From the NCBI RefSeq assembly GCF_016056375.1, contig NZ_JAEDAE010000001.1, positions 992,001 through 1,056,000 on the forward strand: a DNA stretch of 64,000 bases. The letters run 5' to 3'. Origin of the DNA: Hymenobacter negativus (GTDB taxonomy: Bacteria > Bacteroidota > Bacteroidia > Cytophagales > Hymenobacteraceae). Each line of letters opens with the position of its first letter. The stretch's first letter is position 1. The notes under the pieces are model-generated. The model was not told the origin of the DNA. It saw only the letters and a program-made list of their open reading frames with translations, and ran no database searches. Below, in pieces: positions 10,523 through 19,510 of this stretch. The position numbers and the translations under genes were made by a program.

Positions 10523-11575
10523 ATGACTACCATCCAGGGACCCGCCGTTTTTTTGGCCCAATTCATTGGTGATGAAGGGCCTTTCGACAGTCTGGCCGGC
10601 ATTTGTGCCTGGGCCAAAGGGCTGGGCTTTCAGGGCGTGCAGCTGCCCACCAACGACCCGCGCTTTATCGACCTGCAAAAAGCTGCCGAAAGCCAGGCCT
10701 ACGCCGACGAAATCCGGGGCGTGGTGAATGCCGCCGGGCTGGAAATCACCGAATTATCAACCCATTTGCAGGGCCAGCTGGTCGCCGTGAACCCGGCTTA
10801 TGACCAATTGTTCGACGGCTTCGCACCCGAGGCCTACCGCAACAACCCCAAAGCCCGGCAGCAATGGGCCGTGCAGCAGCTTAAATACGCCGCCAAGGCT
10901 TCGCAAAACCTGGGCTTGAAGGCGCACGCTACGTTTAGCGGGGCGTTGCTGTGGCCCATGCTGTACCCGTGGCCGCAGCGCCCAGCCGGCCTGGTGGAGG
11001 ATGGTTTCGCGGAGCTGGGCCGCCGCTGGCTGCCCATCCTGAACGCCTTTGATGGATGCGGCGTGGACTTGTGCTACGAAATCCACCCCGGCGAGGACCT
11101 GCACGATGGCGTGACCTACGAGCTGTTTCTCAACCAGGTGCAGCAGCACCCACGCGCCTGCCTGCTCTACGACCCTTCGCATTTCGTGCTGCAATGCCTT
11201 GATTATCTGGAATACATCGACATCTACCACGAGCGAATTAAGATGTTCCACGTCAAGGATGCCGAATTCAACCCTACGGGCCGGCAGGGCGTGTACGGCG
11301 GCTACCAGAGCTGGCTGAACCGGGCCGGTCGCTTTCGCTCACTGGGCGACGGGCAGGTTGATTTCAAGGCCATTTTCAGCAAGCTGACGCAGTACGACTT
11401 TCCCGGCTGGGCCGTGCTGGAGTGGGAATGTGCCCTGAAAAATGCCGAGGACGGGGCCCGCGAAGGCGCCCAATTCATCAAAGACCACATCATCCGCGTC
11501 ACCGATAAGGCGTTCGACGACTTTGCCGCCACGGCCCCCAACCCGACCCTCAACCATTCCCTGCTCGGAATCTAA
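10523..11575 (+). CDS. Sugar phosphate isomerase/epimerase-like TIM-barrel protein (AP endonuclease family 2 fold)
   Basis: 350-residue cytoplasmic TIM-barrel protein. Metal-site segments of the xylose isomerase-like superfamily are visible: CYEIHPGEDLHD, LLYDPSHFVLQ, MFHVKDAEF and AVLEWECALK. I start it at ATG 10523, 7 bases after the preceding stop, because the longer version (10469) overlaps that gene and the extra residues are unrelated. Gfo/Idh genes paired with such barrels occur in myo-inositol and 3-keto-sugar catabolism. No single substrate can be assigned. Confidence 0.87.
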   Translation: MTTIQGPAVFLAQFIGDEGPFDSLAGICAWAKGLGFQGVQLPTNDPRFIDLQKAAESQAYADEIRGVVNAAGLEITELSTHLQGQLVAVNPAYDQLFDGFAPEAYRNNPKARQQWAVQQLKYAAKASQNLGLKAHATFSGALLWPMLYPWPQRPAGLVEDGFAELGRRWLPILNAFDGCGVDLCYEIHPGEDLHDGVTYELFLNQVQQHPRACLLYDPSHFVLQCLDYLEYIDIYHERIKMFHVKDAEFNPTGRQGVYGGYQSWLNRAGRFRSLGDGQVDFKAIFSKLTQYDFPGWAVLEWECALKNAEDGAREGAQFIKDHIIRVTDKAFDDFAATAPNPTLNHSLLGI

Positions 11576-11587
11576 CCGCCTTTTCCC

Positions 11588-12061
11588 ATGAAAAAACCTG
11601 CTTTATTCTTCAGCCTCTGCGCCTTATTGGCCGCTTGCGATTCGGGCTACAAAAAAGACGGTCCCGACGAAGTGAGCCAACAGGCCGCCTCATCGGCCGA
11701 GCTCAAAAGCGACAGCACCACCGGCGCCAACGTGGCGGCCGTAGCCGAGCAGCCGCAGGTGGACACCAGCACTTCGAAGATTGGCACCGGTCACAGCGGC
11801 GGCTTGGTCGCCAACGGCGCCAAGCTGATAGCCGCCTCGGACTGCGCCAGCTGCCACAAGGAAAAGGAGAAGCTGGTGGGCCCGGCATACGCCGATGTGG
11901 CCAAGAAATACCCGAGTAATGAGGCTAATATCAGCATGTTGGCCGGTAAAATCATTCAGGGTGGCTCGGGCAACTGGGGGGCAGTGCCCATGACGCCGCA
12001 CCCCGGCGTGACAGAGGCCGACGCCCGGGAAATGGTGAAATACATCCTGACCCTGAAATAA
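11588..12061 (+). CDS. Lipoprotein class I cytochrome c
   Basis: 157-residue envelope electron carrier. Lipobox LLAAC puts the lipidated Cys at residue 17. A low-complexity Ser/Ala/Thr tether follows to about residue 70, then a short cytochrome domain with heme motif CASCH at 86-90, VGPAY, and the axial Met in AVPMTPHP (Met135). It lies 12 bases after the isomerase-like gene and 12 before the next one, so it is within an operon. It is the natural electron acceptor for the GMC dehydrogenase pair at 5679-7977, though that pairing is inferred from proximity. Confidence 0.92.
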   Translation: MKKPALFFSLCALLAACDSGYKKDGPDEVSQQAASSAELKSDSTTGANVAAVAEQPQVDTSTSKIGTGHSGGLVANGAKLIAASDCASCHKEKEKLVGPAYADVAKKYPSNEANISMLAGKIIQGGSGNWGAVPMTPHPGVTEADAREMVKYILTLK

Positions 12062-12073
12062 GCCCCATTCGTC

Positions 12074-12961
12074 ATGGCCACGCCTTCCACCCGCCGCACG
12101 GCACTCAAAAACATTCTGGCGGGGACAGCGGCGGCTGGGGCCGCGGGAGCACTCGGCGCATTTGCACCCGCTGAACACCCGCTGGAAACGCCCGCCTTGA
12201 AAAACAACATCAACCATTCGGTGTGCCGCTGGTGCTACGGCGATTTAACGCTCGACCAGCTATGCGCGGCGGCCAAAAGCATTGGCATCAAAGGCATTGA
12301 CCTAGTCGGGCCGAAGGAATGGCCGACACTAAAGAAGTACGGCCTGGATTCGCCAATGTGCAACGGGGCTGAAATCAACCTGACCGACGGCTTCAACGAC
12401 CCGCAGTTTCATGCCACGCTGCAAAAGAATTACGCCGAGATGATTCCGAAAGTGGCCGCGGCAGGCTACAAGAACCTGATTTGCTTCAGCGGGAGCCGGC
12501 GGGGCAAGGACGATGCCACCGGCTGGGCCAACTGCGTGCAGGGCCTGACGCCTCTGCTGGAGCTGGCCGCCAGGCACAAAGTGGTGCTGGTGATGGAGCT
12601 GCTGAACAGCAAAATCGACCACAAAGACTACCAGTGCGACCGCACGGCCTGGGGCGTGGCGCTGGCCAAAAAGCTGGGCTCCGAGCATTTCAAACTGCTT
12701 TTCGATATTTACCACATGCAGATTGACGAGGGCGACATCATCCGCAACATCACCGACAACCACCAGTACATCGCGCACTACCACACCGGTGGCGTACCCG
12801 GCCGCCACGAAATCGACGAAACCCAGGAGCTATATTACCCGGCCATCATGCGGGCTATTGTGGCCACGGGCTTTAAGGGATACGTGGCGCAGGAATTCAT
12901 TCCGAAGCAGCCCGATAAGCTGGCCTCGCTGCGCAAAGCCGTGCAGCTGTGCGACGTGTAG
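12074..12961 (+). CDS. Tat-exported hydroxypyruvate isomerase-like TIM-barrel protein
   Basis: 295 residues. A twin-arginine signal (RRTALK, residues 7-12) and an Ala-rich hydrophobic stretch are followed by a hydroxypyruvate-isomerase-like barrel (HSVCRWCYGDLTLDQLC, GIKGIDLVGP, VLVMELLNSKIDH, LLFDIYHMQIDEGD, HYHTGGVPGRHE). The Glu/Asp/His metal site is present. Export makes true hydroxypyruvate isomerisation unlikely. In Bacteroidota such exported barrels accompany DUF1080 proteins and oxidoreductases, and some act on 3-keto-glucose or keto-glycosides. It is the fourth gene of the rightward unit. Confidence 0.87.
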   Translation: MATPSTRRTALKNILAGTAAAGAAGALGAFAPAEHPLETPALKNNINHSVCRWCYGDLTLDQLCAAAKSIGIKGIDLVGPKEWPTLKKYGLDSPMCNGAEINLTDGFNDPQFHATLQKNYAEMIPKVAAAGYKNLICFSGSRRGKDDATGWANCVQGLTPLLELAARHKVVLVMELLNSKIDHKDYQCDRTAWGVALAKKLGSEHFKLLFDIYHMQIDEGDIIRNITDNHQYIAHYHTGGVPGRHEIDETQELYYPAIMRAIVATGFKGYVAQEFIPKQPDKLASLRKAVQLCDV

Positions 12962-13010
12962 CGCGCCCTGCTCGCGTGCCAAATACTCCACTCTCCAACC
13001 ATTCACCGTC

Positions 13011-13805
13011 ATGAAAACCCGCCTGTTACTCACCGCCCTGCTGGCCGGCAGCCTGGGCGCCGCCCACGCCCAGCAAACCGCCAAACCCGAGGATACGGAA
13101 GTGTATGAGCCCGTGCCCAAAGTGGTGACGCCCGGCAAAGCCATCGGCGATGCCCCTTCGGATGCGCTAGTGCTTTTCGATGGCAAAAACCTGGACCAGT
13201 GGGTGCTCACCAGCGACCACAAGGCGCCCGCTAGCTGGACGGTGGCGGGAGGCGTGATGACGGTAAAAAAGGACGTTGGCAACATCGAAACCAAGCGCAG
13301 CTTCGGCAATTACCAACTGCATCTGGAGTGGCGCATTCCGGCCAACATCACCGGCACCGGCCAGGCCCGGGGCAACAGCGGCGTCTTCCTGGCCTCGACG
13401 GGCAGCGGTGACCTGGGCTACGAGCTGCAAATCGTGGACGCCTACCAGAATAAAACCTACGTGAACGGCATGGCCGGCAGCCTCTACAAGCAATCAATCC
13501 CGCTGGCCAACCCCGCCCGCAGGCCCGGCGAGTGGCAAACCTACGACGTGGTATGGACGGCGCCCGTGTTTGGCGCAGGCGGCGCGCTGGTGACGCCGGC
13601 CTACGCCACCGTGTTTTTCAACGGCGTGCTGGTGCAGGACCATACCGCTCTCACCGGCCCCACGCAGTACATCGGCAAGGCCTCGTACCAGGCCGCGCAC
13701 GGCCCCTCGCCCATCAAGCTCCAGGCCCATGGCGACAAGAGTGAGCCGCTCAGTTTCCGCAACATCTGGATTCGGGAGCTGCCGATGGCGGCGGTGGCGA
13801 AGTAA
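13011..13805 (+). CDS. Secreted DUF1080 (3-keto-disaccharide hydrolase-type) protein
   Basis: 264 residues with a Sec signal peptide cut near AHA-Q (residue 20). One concanavalin-like jelly-roll domain follows, showing ALVLFDGKNLDQWV, YQLHLEWRIP, GQARGNSGVFLA, GYELQIVDAYQN, and ending FRNIWIRELP. Family members have been shown to cleave 3-keto-glycosides after C3 oxidation of a sugar. I start at ATG 13011; the open frame upstream (to 12723) is the shadow of the preceding gene. It closes the unit, right before the terminator at 13818-13871. A companion for the GMC dehydrogenase is the attractive reading. Confidence 0.88.
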   Translation: MKTRLLLTALLAGSLGAAHAQQTAKPEDTEVYEPVPKVVTPGKAIGDAPSDALVLFDGKNLDQWVLTSDHKAPASWTVAGGVMTVKKDVGNIETKRSFGNYQLHLEWRIPANITGTGQARGNSGVFLASTGSGDLGYELQIVDAYQNKTYVNGMAGSLYKQSIPLANPARRPGEWQTYDVVWTAPVFGAGGALVTPAYATVFFNGVLVQDHTALTGPTQYIGKASYQAAHGPSPIKLQAHGDKSEPLSFRNIWIRELPMAAVAK

Positions 13806-13817
13806 AATCGACTTCTC

Positions 13818-13871
13818 AAAAAAGGAAAACCTCCTGCTAAATCCAAGCTTAGCAGGAGGTTTTCCTTTTTT
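13818..13871. terminator. Strong bidirectional terminator
   Basis: A 23-base perfect stem with AAAAAAGG at the left and CCTTTTTT at the right sits between two convergent genes (stops at 13805 and 13883), so it can end transcription from both sides. Confidence 0.93.
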
Positions 13872-13882
13872 CGGCCTTATGG

Positions 13883-14776
13883 CTACACTAAATTCTTCTT
13901 GATGTAAGCCAGGCTTTTAGCAGCACTATCGAAGGGCGAGCCAGGCGTGATGTCCTGCTCCACGAAGAAGTATTGCAGGCCGGCTTCGTTGGCGTGGGCG
14001 AATATCTTTTTGAAGTCGATGCTGCCGTTGCCCACTTCGGTGAAGGAGTGCGGGGCGGCTTTGTTCATGTCCTTGACGTGCCAGAGCGGGAAGCGGCCGG
14101 GGTGCTGCTTGAAGAGCGTGAGCGGGTCGTGGCCGGCTTTGGTGGCCCAGTAGAGGTCGAGCTCCATTTTCACCAGTTTGGGGTCGGTGGCGAGGAGCAG
14201 GTCGTAGGGCAGCTTGCCGTTTTGGGCCACGAATTCGAAGTCGTGGTTGTGGTAGCAGAGCTGAATACCGGCTTTCTGGCAGCGCTCGCCGGCTTTGTGG
14301 AGCTGGTCGGCGACGTATTTGTAGTGGTCAAGGTTGCCGCGCTCGGCTTCCGAGAGGTAAGCGCACACCATGTATTTCACGCCAGCGGCGGCGGCATCGT
14401 CCACGGCGCGGTCCCACTCGTGGAGCATGGTGCCCATGGCCGGCGCGCCGTTCATCTGCTCCTCGCCGAGGCGGTAGTGGCTGCTGGGCATTATCAGGCC
14501 GTTTTGCTTGAGCAGAGCGGCGAAGGCCTGGGGCGTCATGCCGTAGAATTTCTGACTGCCGGTGTAGGTAGCGCCCTCAAGCGAGTTGTAGCCCATTTCG
14601 GCCAGCCGCGCCAGGGTGCCGGCGGGGTCCTTGGCCATGGCATCGCGCACGGTGTAAAGCTGCAGGCCGATGTACTTTTTATTGTAGCCCTTGTCACGGG
14701 CCAGCAGGGCCGGCGATACCAGCAAACCGGCCGATAGCAGCGCGGCCGAAGTCAGGAAATTTCTGCGGGAATTCAT
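13883..14776 (-). CDS. Exported sugar phosphate isomerase/epimerase-like TIM-barrel protein
   Basis: 297 residues with an RRNFLTS-type signal (Tat or Sec, residues 4-26). The barrel has YIGLQLYTVRDAM, LCYHNHDFEF, KMELDLYWATKAGHDP, LWHVKDMNK and FFVEQDITPG, giving the expected metal ligands. It is very typical of the Bacteroidota family found next to Gfo/Idh and DUF1080 genes. It points toward the rightward sugar unit and is a third barrel paralogue within 5 kb, suggesting successive steps on related keto-sugars. The exact reaction is unknown. Confidence 0.87.
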   Translation of the reverse strand: MNSRRNFLTSAALLSAGLLVSPALLARDKGYNKKYIGLQLYTVRDAMAKDPAGTLARLAEMGYNSLEGATYTGSQKFYGMTPQAFAALLKQNGLIMPSSHYRLGEEQMNGAPAMGTMLHEWDRAVDDAAAAGVKYMVCAYLSEAERGNLDHYKYVADQLHKAGERCQKAGIQLCYHNHDFEFVAQNGKLPYDLLLATDPKLVKMELDLYWATKAGHDPLTLFKQHPGRFPLWHVKDMNKAAPHSFTEVGNGSIDFKKIFAHANEAGLQYFFVEQDITPGSPFDSAAKSLAYIKKNLV

Positions 14777-14854
14777 GGAGCGGCGTGGGTTGAAGGATGG
14801 GTTAATGCGAAGCCAAGATAGGGATTAACAATTACTTGCGGCTAATTCAAAACT

Positions 14855-16198
14855 TCATAATCGTGCCAGAACGTGCGCTACCACCGGCAGCACCCAGTCG
14901 AGCACCAGCACGCCCAGCAGCCCCACCACCGACACAATGGTTTCCATGGCCGACCACGAGCGCAGCGTGTCGCGAATGGATAGGTTGAAATACTGCTTAA
15001 ACAGCCAGAACCCGCTGTCATTCAGATGCGAAAACAACAGGCTGCCCGCCCCAATGGCCAGAACCATCAGGTTGGGGTTGACGGCCGAATGGGCCATCGT
15101 GGGCAGCATCACGCCGGCCGCCGTGAGGCCCGCCACCGTGGCCGAGCCCAGACACACCCGAATGAGGCCCGCCAGCAGCCAGCCCAGCACCAGCGGGGGC
15201 AGCCCGGTGCCATGCAGGCCAGCCGTAATGGCCTGGCCCGCGCCACTTTCCACCAGCACTTCCTTCAGCGCACCCGCCCCGCCGATGATGAGCAGCAGCA
15301 GCGCTACGTCGCGCAGGGCTTCGCCGTAGGTTTCCATCACGGCGGCCATCGTTTTGCCCTGGCTGCGGCCCAGGCTAAACGTGGCCACGCCCACCGACAG
15401 CAGCATCACCACGCCCGGGTCGGCCAGAAACGCGAGGGCCGGGGCGAGCGGGCCGCCGGGCGGCAGCACCGCCTGCAAGCCCAGCACGGCCGCCAGCACC
15501 AGCACCGGCAGCAGCGACGACAGAAAGCTGTTTGCCCGGCCCGGCAAGGCGCTTTCGGCCCGCGCTTCACCCCCAAACCCTGCCAGCGGCGCGGACACGA
15601 TGCCCCGCAGCGTGCGCGCATACAGCGGCCCGGCCACCACCACAGCCGGCACCGCCACCAGCAGCCCATAGCCAAACGTGAGGCCCACATTGGCATGGAA
15701 CAACGCCACCAGCGCCGTAGGGGCCGGGTGCGGCGGCAGGAAGCCATGCAGCACCGAGAGCGAGGCCAGCATGGGCAGGCCCACGTACACGGCTGGCAAC
15801 CGGTATTGGTACACCACCGAGAATATCAGCGGGATAACCAGCAGAAAGCCCACGTTGTAGAACAGCGGAATGCCGATGATGAAGCCGGTGACCATCATCG
15901 TCCACTGAATATTCTTCGCACCAAACGCCTGCATCAGCACGGCGGCGATGCGCTGGGCGGCACCGCTTTCGGCCACCAGCTTGCCCAGCATAGCCCCCAA
16001 TACGACCACCAGCACGACGGAGCTCAGCGCATCGCCGAGTCCTTTTTGCACGGCGGCCAGCACCCGCGCGGGCGGCAGCCCCAGCGCCAGCCCCGCCGGA
16101 ATGGTGACCAGCAGAAACGCCAGAAACGCATTAACTTTTCCCCAGCTGCTGAGGACGATAAGCGCCAGCACGGCCAGCACAATGATGAGGATGGTCAT
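14855..16198 (-). CDS. Gluconate:H+ symporter (GntP family)
   Basis: 447-residue inner-membrane permease with about twelve to fourteen hydrophobic segments. Family signatures include VVVLGAMLGKLVAESGAAQRIA, FLPPHPAPTAL and the C-terminal NDSGFWLFKQYF segment. GntP carriers import gluconate or other sugar acids. It starts upstream of the exported isomerase (78-base gap, same strand), so import of an oxidised sugar acid could be tied to the oxidation genes around it. Length and motifs are normal. Confidence 0.92.
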   Translation of the reverse strand: MTILIIVLAVLALIVLSSWGKVNAFLAFLLVTIPAGLALGLPPARVLAAVQKGLGDALSSVVLVVVLGAMLGKLVAESGAAQRIAAVLMQAFGAKNIQWTMMVTGFIIGIPLFYNVGFLLVIPLIFSVVYQYRLPAVYVGLPMLASLSVLHGFLPPHPAPTALVALFHANVGLTFGYGLLVAVPAVVVAGPLYARTLRGIVSAPLAGFGGEARAESALPGRANSFLSSLLPVLVLAAVLGLQAVLPPGGPLAPALAFLADPGVVMLLSVGVATFSLGRSQGKTMAAVMETYGEALRDVALLLLIIGGAGALKEVLVESGAGQAITAGLHGTGLPPLVLGWLLAGLIRVCLGSATVAGLTAAGVMLPTMAHSAVNPNLMVLAIGAGSLLFSHLNDSGFWLFKQYFNLSIRDTLRSWSAMETIVSVVGLLGVLVLDWVLPVVAHVLARL

Positions 16199-16250
16199 GC
16201 CGCAAGGTAGCCCGCCGGGTGGGCATTAACTGCACTCGCAGCCTGGCACC

Positions 16251-19200
16251 CTACCCCGCCACCGGCTGCGGCGGCTGCATCCGCTCGTTCTGGCGGCGCA
16301 GGCGCTGGCAGAGCACCTTCAGGATGTTGCGGGTGACCTCGGGGCAGTCCTCCATCACGTCATAGAAGTCTTCCTGGTCGATGCGAAATGCGGTGGCGGG
16401 CCCCAGCGACACGGCCGAGGCCGAGCGGGCTTCGGCATCGAGCAGGGCCAGCTCGCCAAAAAAGTCGCCGTTGTGGAAGGTCGTCAGCTGGCGCGGGCCA
16501 TCGAAGATGCCGATTTCGCCTTCATTCACAATGAAAAGTGAGGTGCCCAGGCTGCCTTTGCTAAAGATTTCCTGGCCTGCTTCAAACGTCACTTCCCGCA
16601 TGATGGGCTCGATGTTGCCGAGGATGTTTTCGGGCGTGTTGGCAAACAGGGAGGTCCCCTTGAGGATGAGGACCCGGTCGCGGGCCGTGGTGCGGGGGGT
16701 AGTGGTCGGCGGATTCATGGCAAGGAAGGCGACGGCGGGATGCGTGAGAAGGAGTTGGTCGTAGGCCGCCGGGCGCAGCACGGGTAATTGCTGAAGCACG
16801 GCGAGGGCAATTTCCTGAACCAGCAGGCTGGTGGCTTGTAAATGAGGAACGAGGTAGGCCACGGTGGCGGGCTGGGGGTGCCACTGCCGCAGGGCCACGC
16901 TAATCGTCCAGGCGGTAAACGCTTCTGCTCCCCGGCGCACAATGGTGGTTTGCACAGTTTCGGCGGTGGTGATGGGCCCGAGCAGGGCATCCATCACCTC
17001 GGCCCGCTGGCTCAGGCGGCCCGTTTCCAGCATGGCCTGCAAGCCGGCAAACAGCGGAAGCGGAATAATATTTTCCAGGATTTCGAGGGCGCTGGCCTGG
17101 GTTTCGCCGGTGGTATGAATGGCGCCGTGCTGCGCTTCCTGCAGCGGCGGCCGCTCGTACACCTGCATCAGCAGGCCAAACAGGCGCTGGGTGCAGCGGC
17201 GCAGCTCCTGGCGCAGGGCGGCGCGCAGCTCGGAATTGGCGGCGTGCATGCCGTGCAAAAAGTGTTGCGCCAGGCGCATCTCCTCCTCTATCAGCTGCTG
17301 AAAAAGAGGCGCATCGCTGGGCATGGTGGCAAAGCTGTCGAGTGCCCGCAGCGCGGCCGCCCGCGCCTGCAGGTTGGCGCTGCCAGCTATTTCCAGCAGC
17401 ACCTGTCGGGCGGCCGGCGTGGCCATGCGGGCGCATACCTGGGCCATTGCCAGGGCGCGGCGCGGGTCGGTTTCCTGAGCCAATGTGGGTTTGAGCAGCG
17501 GCAGTACCGGCGCCCCGATGCGTACCAGGCCGGACAGGGCCGGTTTCTGCACCTTCTTCATGCACAGGAAGCTCATCATCAGGCTTATCATATCGGGGCC
17601 CGGCACTTCGGCCACGGCTCGCACGGCGGCCTGCACCAAGGCCGGCTCGGCGCTGTGCAGGCAGGTCGTGATGGCCTGTTGCTGCTGGTCCGGCGTGAGC
17701 AGCGCAATGAGCTCCAAAGCGGCGTGCCGGGCATTTGTTTCGGTGGATGATGCCACGGCGGCCAGGCTGGCCAGCGCCGCGCCATCGGTGGGGTGCGCGC
17801 CCAGCCGGCCCCGGATAGCACCCTGGCGCACAGCCCAATCGGAGTGCAGCAGCAGGTCATCGGCCGACGGGTGGGGGCCGGCCAGGCAGCTGGCCATTTC
17901 GCGCAGGGCGGGGTCGGGGTCTTCCAGGGCCAGGCGCCGCAGCCGGGGCAGCTCCACCCGGGTTCCCAACAGCCGCAGCGCGCGGTGGCGAATGCGGTTG
18001 CTGGGGTGCGTAAGCAGGTGCTCGGCCTGTTCGAGCAGGGCCGTGGCTTCTATTTTGTGTAGGTGCTCGATGGCCTGCAACACCATCTCCACGCTGGAGT
18101 CGGACTCGACCGAGCGCAGGGCCGGCGGGCCATCACCCACCTTAACCGGCTCATTATCTGCTACGCCGTGCAGATGCAGGCTGGTTTTCAAAGCCTCCAG
18201 GTAGTGCCAGAGCATGTACCGCAGCAGATACACCACCCCGAGTACCAGCGCAGCCATCCACGCAAAGGGCAGCCAAGCGCGGAACGCCGGGAACGGCTGA
18301 GCCGCCAGCAGCAGCAGGCCGCCCAGCCCCACGCCGGCCGGCTCATAAATCCCCTTGACCACACTGCGCCCCGCCAAATGCTCGGGCGGCGGCAACCGAT
18401 GGAACAGCACCAGAAAAACCGGCTCGAACAATGCGCGACGGCATATTTCCAGCCCCAGGTACAGCCCGCTGAAATAAACCAGCTGCCCCCATGGCCCCAC
18501 CGGCAGCACCCGCAATACCCAGAACACCAGCACACTGCCCAGCACCATGAGCGGCAGCAGCAGCAAGGTGCGGCGCACGCCCACCCAGGCCAGGCCGCGC
18601 CGCGCAAACAGCAGCCGCCCCGCCGCCGCCAGCAGATACGCCAGCGCCAGCACCGCGCCCAGGTACTGCAGCACATCTACCGGGCCGGGCAGAAAATTGC
18701 GCACACTGAGCAAAAAAGCATACTCCACGCCCACCGCTACGGCGGCCACGGCCATCACGCTCAGGCCCATTACCCGCACCAGCGCGCCCGGCCCCAGTAG
18801 CTGCCGGATGAGTGGCAACGTGCGCCCGGCCGGTGCAAGGGGGCCCAAATGGAGCAAGCCGGTTCTTCGTCGAAAAGCCGCCTGCTGCACCAGCGCCGCC
18901 AGCACATACGCACTCAGCGCCATAATTAACAGCATCGAAATGGCATGGGCCGCGGGCACGAAAATGGCCAGCGCCGCCCCCACGGCTTTGGCCGGCAGTT
19001 CGCCCGAGCTCACCACCCCGAACAGCCGCCGCCCCTGGCGCGCGTTGAACAGCGTGGCCGCCATGCTCCAGGCCTCCAGGTTGGTGAGCAGGTAGAGCAG
19101 GCGGTAGCCCGTCATAATGCCCACGGCCGTGGCCACCGATGGCGTGGGCTGCCAGGCCAGCGCCAGCACCACGGCAATGGCCACCACCGCCAGCAGCGCC

Positions 19201-19454
19201 CGCACGGCCAGGCTTGGCCCCAGCCAGCGCCGTTCCAGGTAGGCATACAGGCTGCCGGTCAGGGCCATAGCCGCTGCTCCAATGCAGTAGGCCACGGGCA
19301 GGCTGGCGGCCGGGTGCCGGGCCAGCAGCAACGCCGTGGCCGCCAAATACACCAGCACGGTACCGAAGCTGAGCAGGGAATTATGGGCAAAGAGCAGCCA
19401 TACCGACGTGGTTTCGTGCGGCCGAACTCCCAGAAACCGGTACCACCTTTCCAT
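16251..19454 (-). CDS. NTT/MFS-like transporter fused to HEAT repeats and a cyclic nucleotide-binding domain
   Basis: 1067 residues. About residues 1-425 form a twelve-helix carrier resembling ATP/ADP translocase-like (Tlc/NTT) proteins (LFNARQGRRLFGVVSSGELPA is characteristic). About 455-900 is alpha-helical HEAT-like repeat (RIRHRALRLLG, ALREMASCL, ARHAALELIALL, ARAAALRAL). About 925-1050 is a CAP/cNMP-binding domain with GTSLFIVNEGEIGIF and GDFFGELALLDAEARSAS, where the FGELAL and R-S-A-S segments are the phosphate-binding cassette. This suggests a transporter or sensor gated by cAMP/cGMP-like ligands. Transported substrate unknown; a comparable architecture is reported in some free-living bacteria. 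It is 56 bases after the YitT gene, perhaps cotranscribed. Confidence 0.85.
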   Translation of the reverse strand: MERWYRFLGVRPHETTSVWLLFAHNSLLSFGTVLVYLAATALLLARHPAASLPVAYCIGAAAMALTGSLYAYLERRWLGPSLAVRALLAVVAIAVVLALAWQPTPSVATAVGIMTGYRLLYLLTNLEAWSMAATLFNARQGRRLFGVVSSGELPAKAVGAALAIFVPAAHAISMLLIMALSAYVLAALVQQAAFRRRTGLLHLGPLAPAGRTLPLIRQLLGPGALVRVMGLSVMAVAAVAVGVEYAFLLSVRNFLPGPVDVLQYLGAVLALAYLLAAAGRLLFARRGLAWVGVRRTLLLLPLMVLGSVLVFWVLRVLPVGPWGQLVYFSGLYLGLEICRRALFEPVFLVLFHRLPPPEHLAGRSVVKGIYEPAGVGLGGLLLLAAQPFPAFRAWLPFAWMAALVLGVVYLLRYMLWHYLEALKTSLHLHGVADNEPVKVGDGPPALRSVESDSSVEMVLQAIEHLHKIEATALLEQAEHLLTHPSNRIRHRALRLLGTRVELPRLRRLALEDPDPALREMASCLAGPHPSADDLLLHSDWAVRQGAIRGRLGAHPTDGAALASLAAVASSTETNARHAALELIALLTPDQQQQAITTCLHSAEPALVQAAVRAVAEVPGPDMISLMMSFLCMKKVQKPALSGLVRIGAPVLPLLKPTLAQETDPRRALAMAQVCARMATPAARQVLLEIAGSANLQARAAALRALDSFATMPSDAPLFQQLIEEEMRLAQHFLHGMHAANSELRAALRQELRRCTQRLFGLLMQVYERPPLQEAQHGAIHTTGETQASALEILENIIPLPLFAGLQAMLETGRLSQRAEVMDALLGPITTAETVQTTIVRRGAEAFTAWTISVALRQWHPQPATVAYLVPHLQATSLLVQEIALAVLQQLPVLRPAAYDQLLLTHPAVAFLAMNPPTTTPRTTARDRVLILKGTSLFANTPENILGNIEPIMREVTFEAGQEIFSKGSLGTSLFIVNEGEIGIFDGPRQLTTFHNGDFFGELALLDAEARSASAVSLGPATAFRIDQEDFYDVMEDCPEVTRNILKVLCQRLRRQNERMQPPQPVAG

Positions 19455-19510
19455 GATATTCCTGCTGAATGGGCCCGGCCGCCCGGCGGCGGGCCCTCAC
19501 CCCGAAACGG

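Noticed and set aside
12723-13805. 360-residue version of the DUF1080 protein
   Set aside because: The first 96 codons overlap the upstream isomerase gene; a clear signal peptide starts at 13011.
15026-16210. 394-residue plus-strand frame opposite the gluconate permease
   Set aside because: Gln/His/Arg-rich shadow with no domain; the minus strand has an intact GntP protein.
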